From assembly GCA_038496675.1 (NCBI GenBank), contig CM076653.1, positions 18,057,133 to 18,121,132 of the forward strand: a stretch of DNA of 64,000 bases, read 5' to 3'. The notes beneath the pieces are model-generated. The model saw only the letters and a program-made list of their open reading frames with translations, searched no databases and was not told the origin of the DNA. This DNA comes from Rachycentron canadum. Taxonomy: Eukaryota; Chordata; Actinopteri; Carangiformes; Rachycentridae. Shown in pieces: positions 27,501 through 36,157 of this stretch (its first letter is position 1; every line of letters begins with the position of its first letter). Both the position numbers and the translations under genes were made by a program.

Positions 27501-30500
27501 GTTGACACATCCCCTTAATATTTTCAATAAAGGGTCTGCAGATCTAAAGAGACTTTGGACAGAGTATACTGAATTTCTTCAAGGAGACAAAAGGGGAGGG
27601 AAATATGAGTCCCACTCTCTTAGAATTTCCCCTTTTTCCTATAATCATCATTTAGAACCTGTGCACAATGTTTGTGGGTTTGGTGATTCAGTAAGTTACT
27701 GGATTTGGGGGATTGCGTCGTAGTAGCCATCCTTGTCATTATAAAGTTGGACTTTTAGCTCTGAGAAATCTAAATTCTATGAACTCAACAAATATCAGAG
27801 TTCACATATCCATCCATATATGGTCAGTTTGTCCTGCCTGTCTGAGAGTCAGAAGCCTCATCATGCACCTGTCCACGTCCACATGCCCTCATTTCTGTAA
27901 CAGTCTGAAAGTCTTTGCAGTTTTTTAAAAAAAATGTCCCTTTGGCCTAATAGTTAGTTGAGCCTCGTGTAATAGTCCATGTTTAAATGTTCTCTGCTCA
28001 TTGTAATAGTTGGCAGAAGCTCGTGTAATAGTTCGTGTTTTGTGTGTGAGCAGGCTCTCAGGTAACAGAGGCCCTGCATATGAAATGAGATGGTAATGAG
28101 GAGGAGGAGGGGAGCCTTATCACTACAGGGCCAAATTCCGACAGTGAATTGCGCAGTTGTAACAAAAGTAACAGAGCGTCCATTCAGCCTGCACTAATCC
28201 AGATGGGAAAGTCAAACAGCAGAAAGTCCACGGCACAAACTCATTTCATCACTTTATTAATTTAGATATTGCCTCCTCGCTCCTGTGGGGAGAAAAAAAA
28301 AAGAGCCCCTCTGAAATGACCAACATCGGTGAGGCGTTTTGCTCTACATGGTTCCCCCACTTCGTCTCCTCCCGTTATCTGTTTAATTCATCCCGCCAAT
28401 CTTGGCTGTCTTTACCCACTAAATTTCCCTTTGACACGCATGCCTTGCTTCGCATAATCCTCACTCCGGGGCAGAATTAAAAATGGAAAAAAGAGGAGGG
28501 AATAGGACAGGTGGCTGGAGAATCCTTGAAATAATGTTCAATGCCAGACCCAGGAATGATTTGTCCAGATTCAAACTTGGGGGGGCTGATAGGGAGAGAG
28601 TTTTTTTTTCCCTTTATTTTTGGAATCAAGGGGTAAGAAAAGGGTGACAGGTGGAAAATGTGCAGAGACTGAGAAGTCCCTCAAGAGTGAGGTCAAAGAG
28701 TCATTTCTAAATTGTGGTGCCAGAATGACTTCAGGGGAAAACTGTGGCAAGGAAGATGAAAATGTCAAAATGTCACTCTCTGGAGGTCTGATTTGAAAAG
28801 TTTTCTCTATCTGCTGAAGACTGAAAATTAGAGCAGTCGACTTGTTTCCGTCCCCCCTCTGCCTGTATCCATTATTGACCTATAGGGACTATTTCATGTA
28901 CCATGAATATAGCAGACAAATTTTCCCACACAGCCATTTGAACAACCAGTCACTGACGTGCTTTGCCATAGCACAGCTTGATATTTCTTAAGCTATACTT
29001 CGTGTAGCAACACGTCATATCAACAATGGGTGAAATGGTTTAATTTAAACATGAAAAGTGCATGTTTATGATGTAGCTTTGATATGTGAGCAATACAATA
29101 GCACTGAAGGGGTGTTGTTTAAGTCTACCTGTTGTGAAATACAGTTTACACTGGAAAATACTACTGTTACTGCATGTACTGTTGAACTCATCTACACATG
29201 TTCATAGGCATAGCGGTGCTTTAAGCAAAATGCTAACATTTAGCAACATTAGCAAGGCAAAATGTGTACATGACAATGGTAAAATGCTGATGTTTAAGAA
29301 GTAAAATGTACCATGGTCACTGTGTGGGTCATCCACACTGTTTATCCTTATGGGGGGTCGTCTGGAGCCAATCCCAGCTGACATTAGCTGAGGGCGGGGT
29401 ACACCCTTGACAGGTCTATCACAGGAATGACATATAGACAAATAACCACACGCTAACATTCACATCTGTGGGCACTTTATTATCACCAATTAACTTAAAT
29501 TGAACAATTAAATGAACAGATAGAAGATGCAAACCACAGAGAAAGGCTCAGAACCTTCTTGTTGTGCGGTGACAGTGCTAATCACTGCACCACCGTGCCA
29601 ACCTGGATTAAAATACAAACTATAGCTGGGGCTGATGGGAATGATATTAGTTTTGCAGGTATTTGGTCACAAACCCAAGTACTGGACACATTTAAATATT
29701 AGATGAAATCAATGAAACCAAGTGCCAAACTTGTGGTGATGCCAGAAGGAAAGGTGAGGGATCGCTAGGATCAGTAGGGTTTATCCTCTGGGGACCATCA
29801 AAGTTCATATGAAATCTTGTGCCAGCACATCTAGGAAATTATGAGGTATTTCGGCTTGATGAAACAACAGGCTAGCATGTCAAACCACTAGCATGGTTTA
29901 AAAAAAAAAAAAAAAAAAAAAAGCCAAGCAAGCTTCTTAAATTATGAGGATCTCTGTGTTTTCTCTTTTTTTGTATGATTGTAAATTGATTGTAAATTTG
30001 TTTTGGCCATTGGGCTCTGTAAAATTATGACTATTTCCCTATTTTTAGTCATTTCATAGACTAAACTATTAATCAAATATCCAGTAAAATAATAGACCAA
30101 TTTATCACTAGTGAAAATAAGCATTAGTTACGTCACTGTCAACCTTACATTAACAGGGTTGTGTTCCTAGTTATTGATCAGGTTCAGGCAGAGTTAAATA
30201 TAGCTGAGAGAATCTGATGGGACACAGGGGCACAGTGTTTTTAGTCTGGCCCAGATCAGAAGACTAAAGCAGGGATGAGTGTCTCCTGGTGCACAGGGGC
30301 TGATCTACACTATGTTGGCTGCATGTAGGCGCAGGCTTCGCGGCACGGCGATGGCGGCAGCAGGCACGCGGCACTATTGATTGGGCTCCACAGGCTGAGA
30401 CCAGCCAATTCAGAGCACCAGTGAGCCGAGACCGATTGGGCCTCCTGAGTTACAAAATCCCACAGCTCCTCTTCTTTCGTCTGCCAAAAAAGACTATTTC

Positions 30501-31244
30501 TCATTCCCCAGGCAAATGTTGTTGTAGAGAAAGTTTGAGATTTTGGGTTGGAACAGACTCAAGGAAGGCAAATATCATGTATGACTCTACCTGAATCACT
30601 ACTGTAATCATAAAATCACCCTTTAGCATGTCGGTAAGCAGCAAGAATCAAACCTAGCTTGGTCATTTACAGTTTCATGATGTTTGGAGATTCAAGTACA
30701 TCAAAAACAATTGGAAAACTTACTGGCATTGATGGTTGATGGGTAAGAACTGATGTGTCATTTTGAAGGAGTCACGGCGGCTGATAAATCTACAGCTAAT
30801 TATCAACCAATTCTGCAGTTTCCCTCAGGTCTTTGGATTCAAGGTGAAGCTCTCTTCAGTCTCAGTGGCTGTTTTCAGTGAAAAAGCTCTGATGAACTGA
30901 CTCAAAGTTGTTGTGCAACAGACAAACAAAGCCAGTGACTGGATGCTGAACAAGGGGCATTTAGCAAAATTAGGGGCTAAATATTCTCCGTGAGTAGCTC
31001 ATGGAGACAAACAGTAAAGCTAACAGGGGAGAAAATGTTGAACCTAGATTCATCAGCTTGACAGAAACAGAAACTCCACGACTGCTGGATTTGTAAATAA
31101 AGTATTTGTTAACACCTAATGCCAGAGTATGTCAGTGTTGTACTGCTCCTACATGGTCAGAATATAAAGCAATGCAACTTTAAGAAGCAGTAGTTCAGAC
31201 AGTCAAACTCATGCCTGTCTCCTGCTAAAGTTTTATGATGTATA

Positions 31245-31300
<56 letters not shown>

Positions 31301-34300
31301 CAGGTATGGTAAGCTGTTGCCATCATTCCAAGCCAGACAGTTTTCAGCAGCTACAGGGCTGAGCCGCATGCTGATTATCCTGGGGGTGATTGAACCGACT
31401 ATCAAAGGCGAAAACGTCTCAGAGGAGGTTGTCCAACGCCAGGTCAGACTAATGCACACACAGACTACACTGAAGCATGTCTTAAAGGATGTGAGATTGA
31501 TTGAAAAACTAAAAATAAAAGAAAAAAGCTACAGGAATCTTTCTTTAATTTGGTCTCAGAGGAGGTCAAGAATAATTCATTCAAGGGATAAACATAAATT
31601 ATCAGTGTAGAAAGGTTCATCATATCACAGATGCTGAAATTCATATAGACTGAAGATAAACCTTGGGCTCCTTTCCTTTGCTCAGACAACTTCTGGGCTT
31701 TCTCTAGAAACAATTAAAGATATAGAGGGGAAAGTGATATGTTTTTTTTTCATGCATTTTAAATGTACGTCTCCCATTTTTCCTGTACAACCACAGGATG
31801 GTGCTAGTGTGAGAATAATCTTGCCTCCTCGTCCTCAGCAGAGATATGAGAGGATGATGATTGCAGGAGCGTTTGTCTTCATATAGTCAGAGACTGAATT
31901 TGCCATGATATGACAACAAACATCATTTTTGAATAAATGAAAATTGAACCTGGAGTTGACATGATGCCACAACGGCAGTGTATCTTTCGATGCCTTCCAT
32001 ATTGTAAAACCCAGCCCTTTGACAGGTTATAGGGTTTGTGAGGGAAAGGCTGTTAATATAAGCTACAAGCTTTTTGCTGTGTATTGCAGATGAGCTTTTT
32101 TCTACAGGGGAGGGTTTTTATTTCACACTGCTTTGATCTGCTGTGAATCTTTAAGAAACATACAATTCTGCCTATCTTAAAGGCCTGTAGTCATTTTCTT
32201 CTTGCAATGGAAAACATCCTAGGCAGAAGTAAAGCCACAGATTTTGGTGATGAACAACAGCAAATGTGGTAACATGGGGAAGTGCTCTTGATAGACTGAC
32301 ACCTCATTCAAGTGTTGAAACCAACCTCTAACATTCACGCAGGGCCCTTTATGAAGAGAGGAAAACTAATTTTATATCCATTATCGCATTTAAACAATTC
32401 AATTTCTCTTATTTAGTTTTGAACAGAGAAACAACATGCACTTTAGAGGGCCTCTGTGAAAGCTCAGTGACATTTCTAACATCCATTCAGCATTAAATGT
32501 TTTTCCCGCAGCTGTCTGTGTGATGCGATGATGTCTGCTTGCGTTAGATGAATGCGTGCAGTTCGTTAAGATGCCTTGTTCTTTGCTGCCAGCAACCCAC
32601 GATTTGATGGCAGTAGTGATGAGGGACCTATTTCAGCTTTTCAAGTATTACAGTTGTTGCCAAGGAGATAAGGACATCATTGTGCTTGAATTCTCCAAGG
32701 ACAGAGAAAGGTTTTGTAGACAGGCTAGTGAAGGTTATAACGTACACACACACACACACACAGACACATACTCACACTCACAAGCTCGCCGAACTCAATA
32801 GAGCATGCAGTCCATTTCTCAAGGGCATGTTCTGTAACCACTGTTTAATTGAACTGGAGCAGAATTGTTTGCTGCTATGTTAACGGCACCGAAGCTATTT
32901 GGTCTCATCACATGTGGGTGATAGATACAGTTAAAGGGGAAATCTGCTCAGTTTGAGGATTCACATCTATTCTGGTAGCGCAGTGAACTTTCCCCACCCT
33001 GGGCCACAGAATCAGAGAACCAAGCCTGAGATTTCAGATGTGATATCGTGATGAGTTCTGCCTGGAGCTTCTTCACTGAAAGAACCAGCCACCGACTTCA
33101 CGGCATTCAGATTGTCTTGCTGTAGCAATCGCATTTCCCCGTTTTTTTTTTTTTTTCTAGTCATCTTGGAAATGTTCATTTTTGGATGGATTTAAGAGGT
33201 TAGAGAATTATATCCCAAAAGATCACAACACTTACACCCAACTGTCAAACTCTTGTGTCTGTACGATTTTAGAGCCGAGGTGTTTCCAGACAAACAAAAA
33301 GCGATCAAGTGCAAAACAGATCAATGAGAGCTGTGCTGTGTTTTGTCTGTGTGCATAAACTGCCAGTATGTGTGATATGGACTGGGAGCTGTGTGAAGTT
33401 GCTCTGACTGAAGAAAAGATTAATTAACACGCCTGCCAATTGACCTACTGAGCAAATCTTTTATTAGAAATGCTCAAATAACTTCCCAGTTATTCTCTAC
33501 ATTTGGTTGACAGTGTATATTTAGCCATAAGTTGCCTTGTAGCGTGAGTCTCTGCTATTTAAAACTTCTGAAGACAAATGGTCAGAAGAAAAACAAACCA
33601 TGCACATACAAGATGTTTAACTTATCTGCTCACCATCAGCCCCTGAAAGCACCACCACTTGCCTTGCTAGTGTAAGTTGTGCCTTGAAAGCCTTGAGGTT
33701 TACTTGAATAAAAACACATTTGCTCATTCATTTTAGATTTAGTGACTGATTTTCTGCATGTCTTTGTCTTATAGAAATACCTACTCAGTAACCCTGCCCA
33801 CCAAAGCAGTGCTGTGGATGAGCATTACTTTCTGAATGAAAGTGCAGCTCAAGTCAGGTATGGAAAACATTCCTAGAAGACTTATTAATCAGTTTTGCTA
33901 GTTTCATGTTGAATATGGACGCCACAATGAACACTGACACAATACACAAAATGCATGTTTACAGTTTTTGTTGTTTTTAAAGGGACATCACAAAGTTTAA
34001 GCCCCTGTCCAGCAGGGTGTCAGTGAGTGTGATCACTGGAGATTCCTTTGATGAGCAGATACCACATCATCTGAACCAGGTGAGGACGTTTCCTCCATAC
34101 GACTCAAAGTCTTGTACAGTGACTAAATAAGTATTGTGATATATGTTGTGGAAAACCTGTAGAAAACCATCTTTTCCCTACACCAGATGGTAGCCAAGCT
34201 TCAAAAGAAGTTTCTGGAGGACTCCTACCCATCGGCCTATCACATTCACATAAAAGGAGCAGATAGGCGAATGATCTACAAGAAGCCATCTGCCATCAGT

Positions 34301-34354
34301 CAGCACCTGAGGAGGCTAGTCAACCAGCGACAAGCCAAACAGCAGAGCGAGTGA
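13858..34354 (+). CDS. Membrane-anchored alpha/beta-hydrolase-fold protein, 11 exons, 383 aa, likely pseudoenzyme
   Basis: Spliced by hand from exons 13858-13917, 14609-14771, 14939-15010, 15107-15183, 15815-15915, 17493-17609, 18796-18870, 31304-31442, 33775-33857, 33983-34079 and 34187-34354. All introns are GT-AG and the phases join into one frame of 383 codons plus TGA. Residues about 41-59 form one strongly hydrophobic segment (signal anchor). Then come the fold landmarks: VVVLDAPTG (98-106, oxyanion-loop region), YDRMGLGFS (128-136), the nucleophile elbow LVGSEIGAL (178-186), LVLIDP (202-207) and VITGDSFDE (312-320, acid strand). The elbow carries Glu182 where the Ser of G-x-S-x-G should be. 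The C-terminal block GADRRMIYKKP (352-362) has Arg355 about where the catalytic His usually sits. I infer a non-catalytic, or unusually catalytic, membrane protein. I cannot name the gene. It is convergent with zfpm2. Confidence 0.85.
14609..14771 (+). CDS. Hydrolase-like gene, coding exon 2 (membrane anchor)
   Basis: Acceptor tgaactag|GATGCAG; donor CCCAAAG|gttctt (a weaker but legal GT), leaving phase 1. It encodes the only strongly hydrophobic segment of the protein, around GKCLLLIIIIPPFL (residues 46-59), so membrane anchoring is built into this exon. Confidence 0.8.
14939..15010 (+). CDS. Hydrolase-like gene, coding exon 3
   Basis: Acceptor ttttcag|ATGGCCAG; donor CCTGTTG|gtaaaa, phase 1 at both ends. 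Encodes GQIVDVSLGQKMHLLCKGRG, the small N-terminal beta hairpin that leads into the hydrolase core ('G.G.PvvvL'). Confidence 0.8.
15107..15183 (+). CDS. Hydrolase-like gene, coding exon 4
   Basis: Acceptor cttgttcag|TTGTACTG; donor ACAAAG|gtaagc (strong), ending in phase 0. Encodes the first core strand and loop, VVVLDAPTGMSSDIW. LDAPTG takes the place of the classical 'LHG.pg' oxyanion region, so even the HG dipeptide is altered. Confidence 0.85.
15815..15915 (+). CDS. Hydrolase-like gene, coding exon 5
   Basis: Acceptor ctgctcag|GTTTGC; donor GGACG|gtgaga. Encodes VCTYDRMGLGFSKR, the conserved 'aD.rG.G.S' turn of alpha/beta hydrolases and the clearest family signature in the protein, followed by the start of the cap region. 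Confidence 0.85.
17493..17609 (+). CDS. Hydrolase-like gene, coding exon 6 (nucleophile elbow)
   Basis: Acceptor ttgtcttccag|GATGG; donor GACGT|gtaagt (near consensus). Encodes a helix with MVDDLHRLLQAA and then PFILVGSEIGALNGRFY. In active hydrolases this strand-turn-helix reads 'ilvGhSlGg'. Here the serine position is Glu182, with a Ser one residue earlier (181). The split codon joins exactly to exon 5 (CG|G). Confidence 0.85.
18796..18870 (+). CDS. Hydrolase-like gene, coding exon 7
   Basis: Acceptor tcctcag|GCAAGTG; donor TACTG|gtgagt. Encodes VSDLVLIDPIPEDVFEEDQW, the strand after the elbow ('lvLidp'), followed by the acidic start of the lid. A long purine-rich tract begins just after the donor, and the next exon is 12.4 kb away. 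Confidence 0.85.
18880..19170. repeat. Long purine-rich tract after exon 7
   Basis: For almost 300 bp the plus strand is dominated by A and G, with recurring GGAAAAG, GAGGAG and AAAGAAG words. It begins about 10 bases after the exon 7 donor. It is low-complexity sequence; a role in splicing or triplex formation is conceivable but not shown. Confidence 0.7.
20020..20390. repeat. Two abutting dispersed repeat fragments
   Basis: 20090-20295 carries 'gtcagcaggattac', 'ctgaaccagtttgcagcaaac', 'aggagcagatcc' and 'gggtgcccttctag', the wording of a widespread fish repeat that recurs at 20720-20890 and 40280-40440. 20295-20390 ('catgttagcc', 'catttagctcaaagcac', 'cctaagtgcagcctcac') is a GCTAAC-type repeat fragment. 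The boundaries are approximate. Confidence 0.5.
20690..21110. repeat. Dispersed repeats nested in the Tc1-like element
   Basis: Between the Tc1 left end and its transposase remnant lie two related blocks: 'gtcagcaggattactgaatc' to 'gattgcccttctag', and 'tctacaggattatgcataaag' to 'tttggtgtggctcc'. They match the repeat type at 20090-20295, so the family inserted more than once, probably after the transposon arrived. Confidence 0.55.
21204..21225. repeat. 22-bp perfect palindrome with CACGTG core
   Basis: The 22 bases read the same on both strands around ACACGTGT. Just upstream, 21152-21163 and 21179-21190 form a second inverted pair (ACATGTGGTAAA and its complement). Both lie in the Tc1-like element. 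Confidence 0.85.
21893..21970. repeat. Long near-perfect hairpin at Tc1 right end
   Basis: Bases 21893-21921 and 21942-21970 are reverse complements with one mismatch in 29, around a 20-base loop whose ends (ATTCA/TGAAT) pair further. The preceding 'ctttgtcattatgggtgat' belongs to the long terminal repeat of the Tc1-like element. Transcribed as part of the hydrolase-like pre-mRNA it would fold into a precursor-like stem. Confidence 0.85.
23834..24015 (+). mobile_element. tRNA-derived SINE (candidate)
   Basis: Begins 'gggggcgctctgatggc' and has an A-box-like TGGCTTTGGGGTC (about 23847) and a B-box-like GGTTCGCATC (about 23890) at pol III spacing. A TTTATTT-rich segment and an A-run (24003-24012) follow. 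This layout fits a tRNA-derived SINE with a tail. The copy is diverged and its flanking duplications are not evident. Confidence 0.55.
24060..24097. repeat. Perfect 17-bp stem, 4-base loop hairpin
   Basis: 24060-24076 is the exact reverse complement of 24081-24097 (arm ATAGAACTGAGAAAACT), with loop ATTC. It starts shortly after the SINE tail. Confidence 0.9.
24484..24559. repeat. (TG)n microsatellite with CG variants
   Basis: About 76 bp of TG dinucleotides interrupted by TGCGCG and TGCG variants in intron 7. Confidence 0.95.
25423..25525. repeat. (CTTCT)n pentamer array
   Basis: About 20 uninterrupted CTTCT-phase units make a 103-bp pure pyrimidine tract on the plus strand, followed directly by TTTCAG. 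Because the gene is on the plus strand this resembles a very long polypyrimidine tract plus acceptor. Pure pyrimidine/purine arrays can also form triplex DNA. Confidence 0.95.
29215..29900. repeat. GCTAAC-type repeat split by another repeat
   Basis: The left part (29215-29320: 'aaaatgctaacatttagc', 'aaatgctgatgttta') and right part (29620-29900: 'gctggggctgatgggaatg', 'ttttgcaggtatttggtcac', 'ctctggggaccat') are consecutive pieces of one common fish repeat. They are separated by the element at 29329-29602. Confidence 0.6.
29329..29602. mobile_element. Nested teleost repeat, '...tgcaccaccgtgcc' end
   Basis: Shows 'ggagccaatcccagctgac', 'gggcggggtacacccttgac', 'agaaaggctcagaacc' and 'gtgctaatcactgcaccacc'. 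This is the order of blocks in a repeat found in very many copies in teleost genomes. It interrupts the surrounding GCTAAC-type repeat, so it is the younger insertion. The class is uncertain. Confidence 0.65.
29900..29922. repeat. Poly-A run (23 bp)
   Basis: A homopolymer at the end of the GCTAAC-type repeat, possibly its tail. Confidence 0.9.
30340..30450. promoter_or_regulatory. GC-rich patch with three CCAAT boxes
   Basis: Within an AT-rich intron this short GC-rich patch has ATTGG at 30380-30384, CCAAT at 30405-30409 and ATTGG at 30435-30439, spaced 25 and 30 bp. Closely spaced CCAAT boxes are typical of NF-Y-bound promoters. No TATA box or start site is evident. Confidence 0.3.
31249..31299 (+). 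repeat. (TG)25 serving as the exon 8 polypyrimidine tract
   Basis: A continuous TG array runs to 31299 and is followed by TTCAG, with exon 8 starting at 31304. The array takes the place of a normal pyrimidine tract. UG repeats in pre-mRNA are known ligands of TDP-43 and CELF-type proteins, so array length could affect inclusion of exon 8. Confidence 0.9.
31304..31442 (+). CDS. Hydrolase-like gene, coding exon 8
   Basis: Acceptor (TG)nTTCAG|GTATGG; donor CGCCAG|gtcaga, ending in phase 0. Encodes YGKLLPSFQARQFSAATGLS and then RMLIILGVIEPTIKGENVSE, the amphipathic lid helices. The split Trp codon (TG|G) joins exactly to exon 7 across 12.4 kb. Confidence 0.8.
33775..33857 (+). CDS. Hydrolase-like gene, coding exon 9
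   Basis: Acceptor tcttatag|AAATAC; donor GTCAG|gtatgg. Encodes KYLLSNPAHQSSAVDEHYFL, the second lid helix region before the C-terminal core strands. Confidence 0.8.
33983..34079 (+). CDS. Hydrolase-like gene, coding exon 10
   Basis: Acceptor ttttaaag|GGACATC; donor AACCAG|gtgagg, ending in phase 0. Encodes SSRVSVSVITGDSFDEQIP, the strand that usually ends in the catalytic acid. Asp316 and Asp319 are both candidates, so the acid of the triad may persist although the nucleophile does not. Confidence 0.85.
34187..34354 (+). CDS. Hydrolase-like gene, terminal coding exon 11
   Basis: Acceptor ctacaccag|ATGGTAG; stop TGA at 34352-34354. Encodes KLQKKFLEDSYPSAYHIHIK, then GADRRMIYKKPSAISQHLRR and a basic tail. 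In active relatives a 'GaGH' precedes the 'y..P' by about seven residues. Here that position is Arg355, within GADR. Confidence 0.85.
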   Translation: MVAKLQKKFLEDSYPSAYHIHIKGADRRMIYKKPSAISQHLRRLVNQRQAKQQSE

Positions 34355-34421
34355 CCCATGTCCAAAATGTAACTGTACCCGAGACCTGGAAGAATGATAG
34401 TTGAATATGTTTTAAATATTC

Positions 34422-34427
34422 AATAAA
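34422..34427 (+). terminator. Proximal AATAAA of hydrolase-like gene
   Basis: A canonical poly(A) signal 68 bases after the stop codon. Use of this signal would give a 3' UTR of under 100 bases. Confidence 0.6.
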
Positions 34428-34965
34428 ATATCCAAGTTATCTTTTTACCTTCCCCTGCAGCGATGTGCAGATTGTCTACATGGCTGGTAAGGTTCATCAA
34501 GGAGTCAATTTGAGAACAGGTTTTTGCACAGCTCTGCTTCATTGGGAGCTTTTTAATTGAAGGTAACTGGAGGGTATTCAGCATGATGAAATATTTGCTG
34601 TCTTAGATTCAGAAAATCTTATCTTTCAAGTTGTTATTTCAGTCTCTTTACCTGATTGGCCAGTGCCAAAAATTAATACATTACTGCTTATCAATGTAAA
34701 AGGCCACACATGTCACTGCTCAACCTGATACTTTTTTTTTTATCTCATTCATTTCTGTTATAATATTCTGCCATGTTATAGCCACAGGCAAAGGTACCCT
34801 GAGTTCTCCTGTCTCTGCTGCATCAGCTACAGTCATTTGTTTCTTGCATATAATTGAGTTACATCACAGTCAGACATCAAGCTCTATTTTTGGACTTATG
34901 TTGATTTGATTAATTTTGTATATCGCAGACGGATGAGTCTAGCTGGCAAACTTAATTTTGCATTT

Positions 34966-34987
34966 TTGTAAATAAATCTTTATTTAC
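34966..34987. terminator. Near-palindromic bidirectional poly(A) signal
   Basis: AATAAA on the plus strand (34971-34976) and TTTATT (34979-34984), which is AATAAA on the minus strand, sit within one near-palindrome, GTAAATAAATCTTTATTTAC. It could serve the distal end of the hydrolase-like gene and the 3' end of zfpm2. Another minus-strand AATAAA lies at 35033-35038. Confidence 0.5.
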
Positions 34988-36157
34988 CTTTGTGTCTATT
35001 TTTAGCTGTGGCAAACATGAGCTTTGAGTTTTTTTATTCATTGATTGACAGTAGAGTGAAAGAAAGACCAGACAGCATTGGTTTATCCTGAGGATTTAAG
35101 TTTAATTATGACACCACATCAAAATAAAAATTTCCAACAGATCTGGAATTTAATTCCATCCATATACATGCATAGCAACAACGTTTTAAGAAACATTTTC
35201 TCCCATAATTAGGACATTGGAATGATCATTTTACATCAGTATCCCCACTGACCTCCCACCCATCTTGTTCGTCAGCAATAAACTTAATTCTTGTACAACT
35301 TCTTTTTTTCCCTATGGGGTTACAAATAATTATATGCACAGTCCCCATTTCATAATACTGCTTTCAGTAATGTTCCCCCATTTACAAAGTATTGCATTGA
35401 GAGCAAATTGCAAAAAGGGAGACCAAAGTATCATCAAACAGAAATACGAGTACTATACAAGAATGCCGCCATCCTCATGAAAACATCCACATCTGAGTTG
35501 AAGAAAAGAGACAGGGACAAACAGCCACATATGTATGCAAAGCCATGTGTATATGCCAAAATGTGAGATGCAGGTTTGTGCCTGGTTATCACACCTAAAT
35601 GGTGATTTTTTTAAGGCTAACAAGTCATTAGTAGCAATCTGCAAGTGACATTTTGGGCATATACAGAAACTGGTACAGCAAATAAGAATACACAAGTGCC
35701 TCAGTAGCTATTTTTGTGTCTAAAATGCATCTCATTTTTGTATTGTCTATTGTTTCATTGAGCCTACATTACAGTGTAAACAATATGTGTGCTACACAAG
35801 AATGACTATACAATAACATTACAAACAACTCTGATATAAATTTCATTTTGAATTTAAATTAAGATCACTACTCCTATTAATACTGATTGTAAAATAAATT
35901 AATGTGAAAGTGGCACCAATATTATTCTTGATTCATTTTTCTTTTTCTTTTTCTTTTTTAACCAATGGTTTTGCATTTTTAAGTGTTAAAACGATGAAAG
36001 AAGAAGCTTCTCTTGATTGTCCACAAGCAGCGTTTAGCACTGCGTGATGCACTATTCCAGACACAACAGTGTACCAAAACAAAGGAGAAAAAAGGGTTAA
36101 AAGTTGGGGGGGAAAAGGTGTGGGAAGGAGGAGAAGAACATGTCTTATTCCTCTAAC
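34988..36157 (-). other. zfpm2: zfpm2 3' untranslated region
   Basis: AT-rich non-coding sequence follows the zfpm2 stop. The first canonical minus-strand AATAAA signals are at 35033-35038 and 34979-34984; ATTAAA variants (TTTAAT on plus) lie near 35101 and 35147. The UTR is therefore about 1.0-1.2 kb unless a variant signal is used. Confidence 0.6.

Larger units (their letters stand above)
22012..31248 (+). other. Bulk of intron 7 of hydrolase-like gene
   Basis: I found no exon that fits the phase needed between exons 7 and 8. The sequence is AT-rich unique DNA with a SINE, microsatellites, a CTTCT array, nested repeats and a CCAAT cluster, all listed separately. Minus-strand open frames up to 169 codons (25620-26129) have no recognisable motif or splice context. 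Confidence 0.6.
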
